Source: Ichthyophonus hoferi (Eukaryota; Opisthokonta; Ichthyosporea; Ichthyophonida; Ichthyophonidae). From it: a stretch of 64,000 nucleotides of DNA. The position numbers and the translations under genes were made by a program. Position 1 is the stretch's first letter; the number at the start of each line of letters is the position of its first letter. Shown one piece after another: positions 62,781 through 64,000 of this stretch. Below the pieces are notes generated by a model, which was given only the letters and a program-made list of their open reading frames with translations, ran no database searches and was not told the origin of the DNA. Location: assembly GCA_002751075.1 (NCBI GenBank), contig NAOQ01000029.1, forward strand, positions 177,572-241,571, written 5' to 3'.

Positions 62781-64000
62781 TTATGCGCTTGAGCATTTTC
62801 CCTTAGCAATGGGCAGTGCCTTCTTGTATGAATATACCGTTCCAACTATAATCAGAACAACACCCACAAACCCCATTGTAATACCCAGAGCCATGGCCAC
62901 TACTTGATCTTTTTTCGCAAGTTCCAACGTTGTTGTATCTTTCCCAAGTCCCTGCAATGTCGTTGGTTCTTTGTCATACCAATCAATAAATGCTTGGCGC
63001 TCAGCATCGCCAGGATATTGGTTGATTTCATGAGCGTTTTTTTGTACTGTTCCCCCTGCGTAAATAGTGCTATGGGTATGAGTGCTATACAGGATGTAAT
63101 TTTTGGATTGTATTTTATTTTATGTATTTCCCTGCATATTAATCACCCCATATATTATGCTTTGTTTTATTTTGCTTTTCACTCTATACAATAGATTTAA
63201 ATTGTACCCTTCTTATTAAACAGTACTTATATCATCCGAGCATGCATTCACTTAATGCAAAGGGATATAGTTTTTGATGTGAAGTATTCTTCTAATTATG
63301 CCAGCTCAGACGGAATACTGACCAATGCTAATAAAACATAGTACACCCATATTTACAGAATTAAAAACATACAAATGCAAGTAATATGACTGTACTTATA
63401 GTTTAGTTGAACAGGTTAATTAAATTAATACATGCTTTATCTTTATTTGTCATATAAACAATATGTGTAAGTTACAAAAAGAGTGTTTTATGATGTACGT
63501 TTCTGTCATTTACTGTTTATATATTATTATTTTTGCCATTAATTGATTTTAATATCGTAATTCTAATTATTAAGTTTCCAAGTCCAGAATGTCCATATAT
63601 TTTCTAAAACAAAATGGATCAATACACAGAGAGATGAATACAATTTATCAAACCTCACAAGATAAAATTATTATCTTTGTGGTATTACTTCACATGCGTA
63701 CTATACTCTATTGCACTATACGCTTGTGCTAGTCAATAATGGGATTTGGTTTTCTTTAATAAGCCATATCTCCTTATGTATTTAAAAGTAAGTACCCTTT
63801 CATTGTAGAAGAAACTGAGCCAATATTTCATATAAAAATACGCACATTGGTTTAATTCTACAATATCTAAACACAAATAATACAAAAATAGTTACCCAAA
63901 CGTACCAGTATCCGCAATAATTCGGTATTGTACGTGTGATCCGATGTCCTGCTGGTACTGCTCTGGACTGCCCAACGATCGGGCCACGCGACCATATTGA
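62781..64000 (-). CDS. C-terminal part of an unrecognised single-pass membrane protein (partial)
   Basis: Two exons are seen on the minus strand. One runs from the window edge to 63906 and ends with a phase-1 GT donor. The last is 63055-62781, preceded by a good acceptor (ttacgcag). Together they encode about 120 residues plus the stop. The first part reads YGRVARSLGSPEQYQQDI, then a polar segment with NQYPGDAERQAFIDWYDKEP. A single hydrophobic helix (MALGITMGFVGVVLIIVGTV) is near the end, followed by a short basic tail ending KGKCSSA. This looks like the juxtamembrane end of a type I membrane protein with a large ectodomain encoded to the right of the window. I do not recognise the family. 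The splice phases and the clean membrane anchor support a real gene. Confidence 0.65.

Noticed and set aside
1-64000. CRISPR arrays, operon structure, rRNA genes and retrovirus-like or capsid-bearing elements
   Set aside because: None seen: the tandem repeats are simple eukaryotic satellites without spacers, and no reverse transcriptase, integrase or capsid motif was recognised in any frame.

Overview
The window is eukaryotic nuclear DNA. It is strongly AT-rich, its genes are split by spliceosomal introns, and it contains two assembly gaps. The gene set is animal: leukotriene A4 hydrolase, RPB12, SETD6, DENND6, a Lingerer/UBAP2L-type UBA protein and MAX. UBAP2L and MAX together with the compact gene spacing point to an early-branching metazoan. 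A sponge fits best by impression, but nothing here proves the phylum.

Layout from left to right: LTA4H (+, 5 coding exons, 711-4348); RPB12/POLR2K (-, single coding exon, 8574-8735); SETD6 (+, 11 recognised exons, 10548-17865, with a 586-N gap in one intron); DENND6 (+, 18 exons giving 694 aa, 19593-29449, with a 315-N gap in a microsatellite intron); a repeat-rich stretch with one small unrecognised ORF (30364-30744) behind a promoter-like cluster; an unrecognised 127-aa single-pass membrane protein (-, 33804-36002); UBAP2L/Lingerer (+, 19 exons giving 975 aa, 38621-49949); MAX (+, one exon, 51905-52306); an unrecognised 361-aa membrane protein with a large extracytoplasmic region (-, 53219-55716); a gene-poor stretch with dispersed repeats and a 760-bp TA-flanked Tc1/mariner-like element (60071-60830); and the 3' end of another single-pass membrane protein that runs off the right edge (-, 62781-64000).

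The genes do not form an operon or a pathway. They are housekeeping and signalling genes sharing a neighbourhood: lipid-mediator/aminopeptidase, RNA polymerase subunit, lysine methyltransferase, Rab35-type GEF, ubiquitin/RNA-granule adaptor and a Myc-network bHLH-Zip factor. Exon joins were worked out by hand from reading-frame phase, splice-site sequence and recalled family sequences. Five of the six multi-exon models close in frame. SETD6 has one unresolved junction, between exons 1 and 2.

The most interesting items are: two first coding introns that use GC-AG splice sites; a gap flanked by an identical 118-bp sequence, which is probably a false gap; a run of frame-neutral exons in UBAP2L; a CRE plus two E-boxes in front of MAX; two unrecognised membrane proteins; a compact transposon with long terminal inverted repeats and half a transposase; and four families of old dispersed repeats. 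I found no clear evidence of a new multi-gene biological system.
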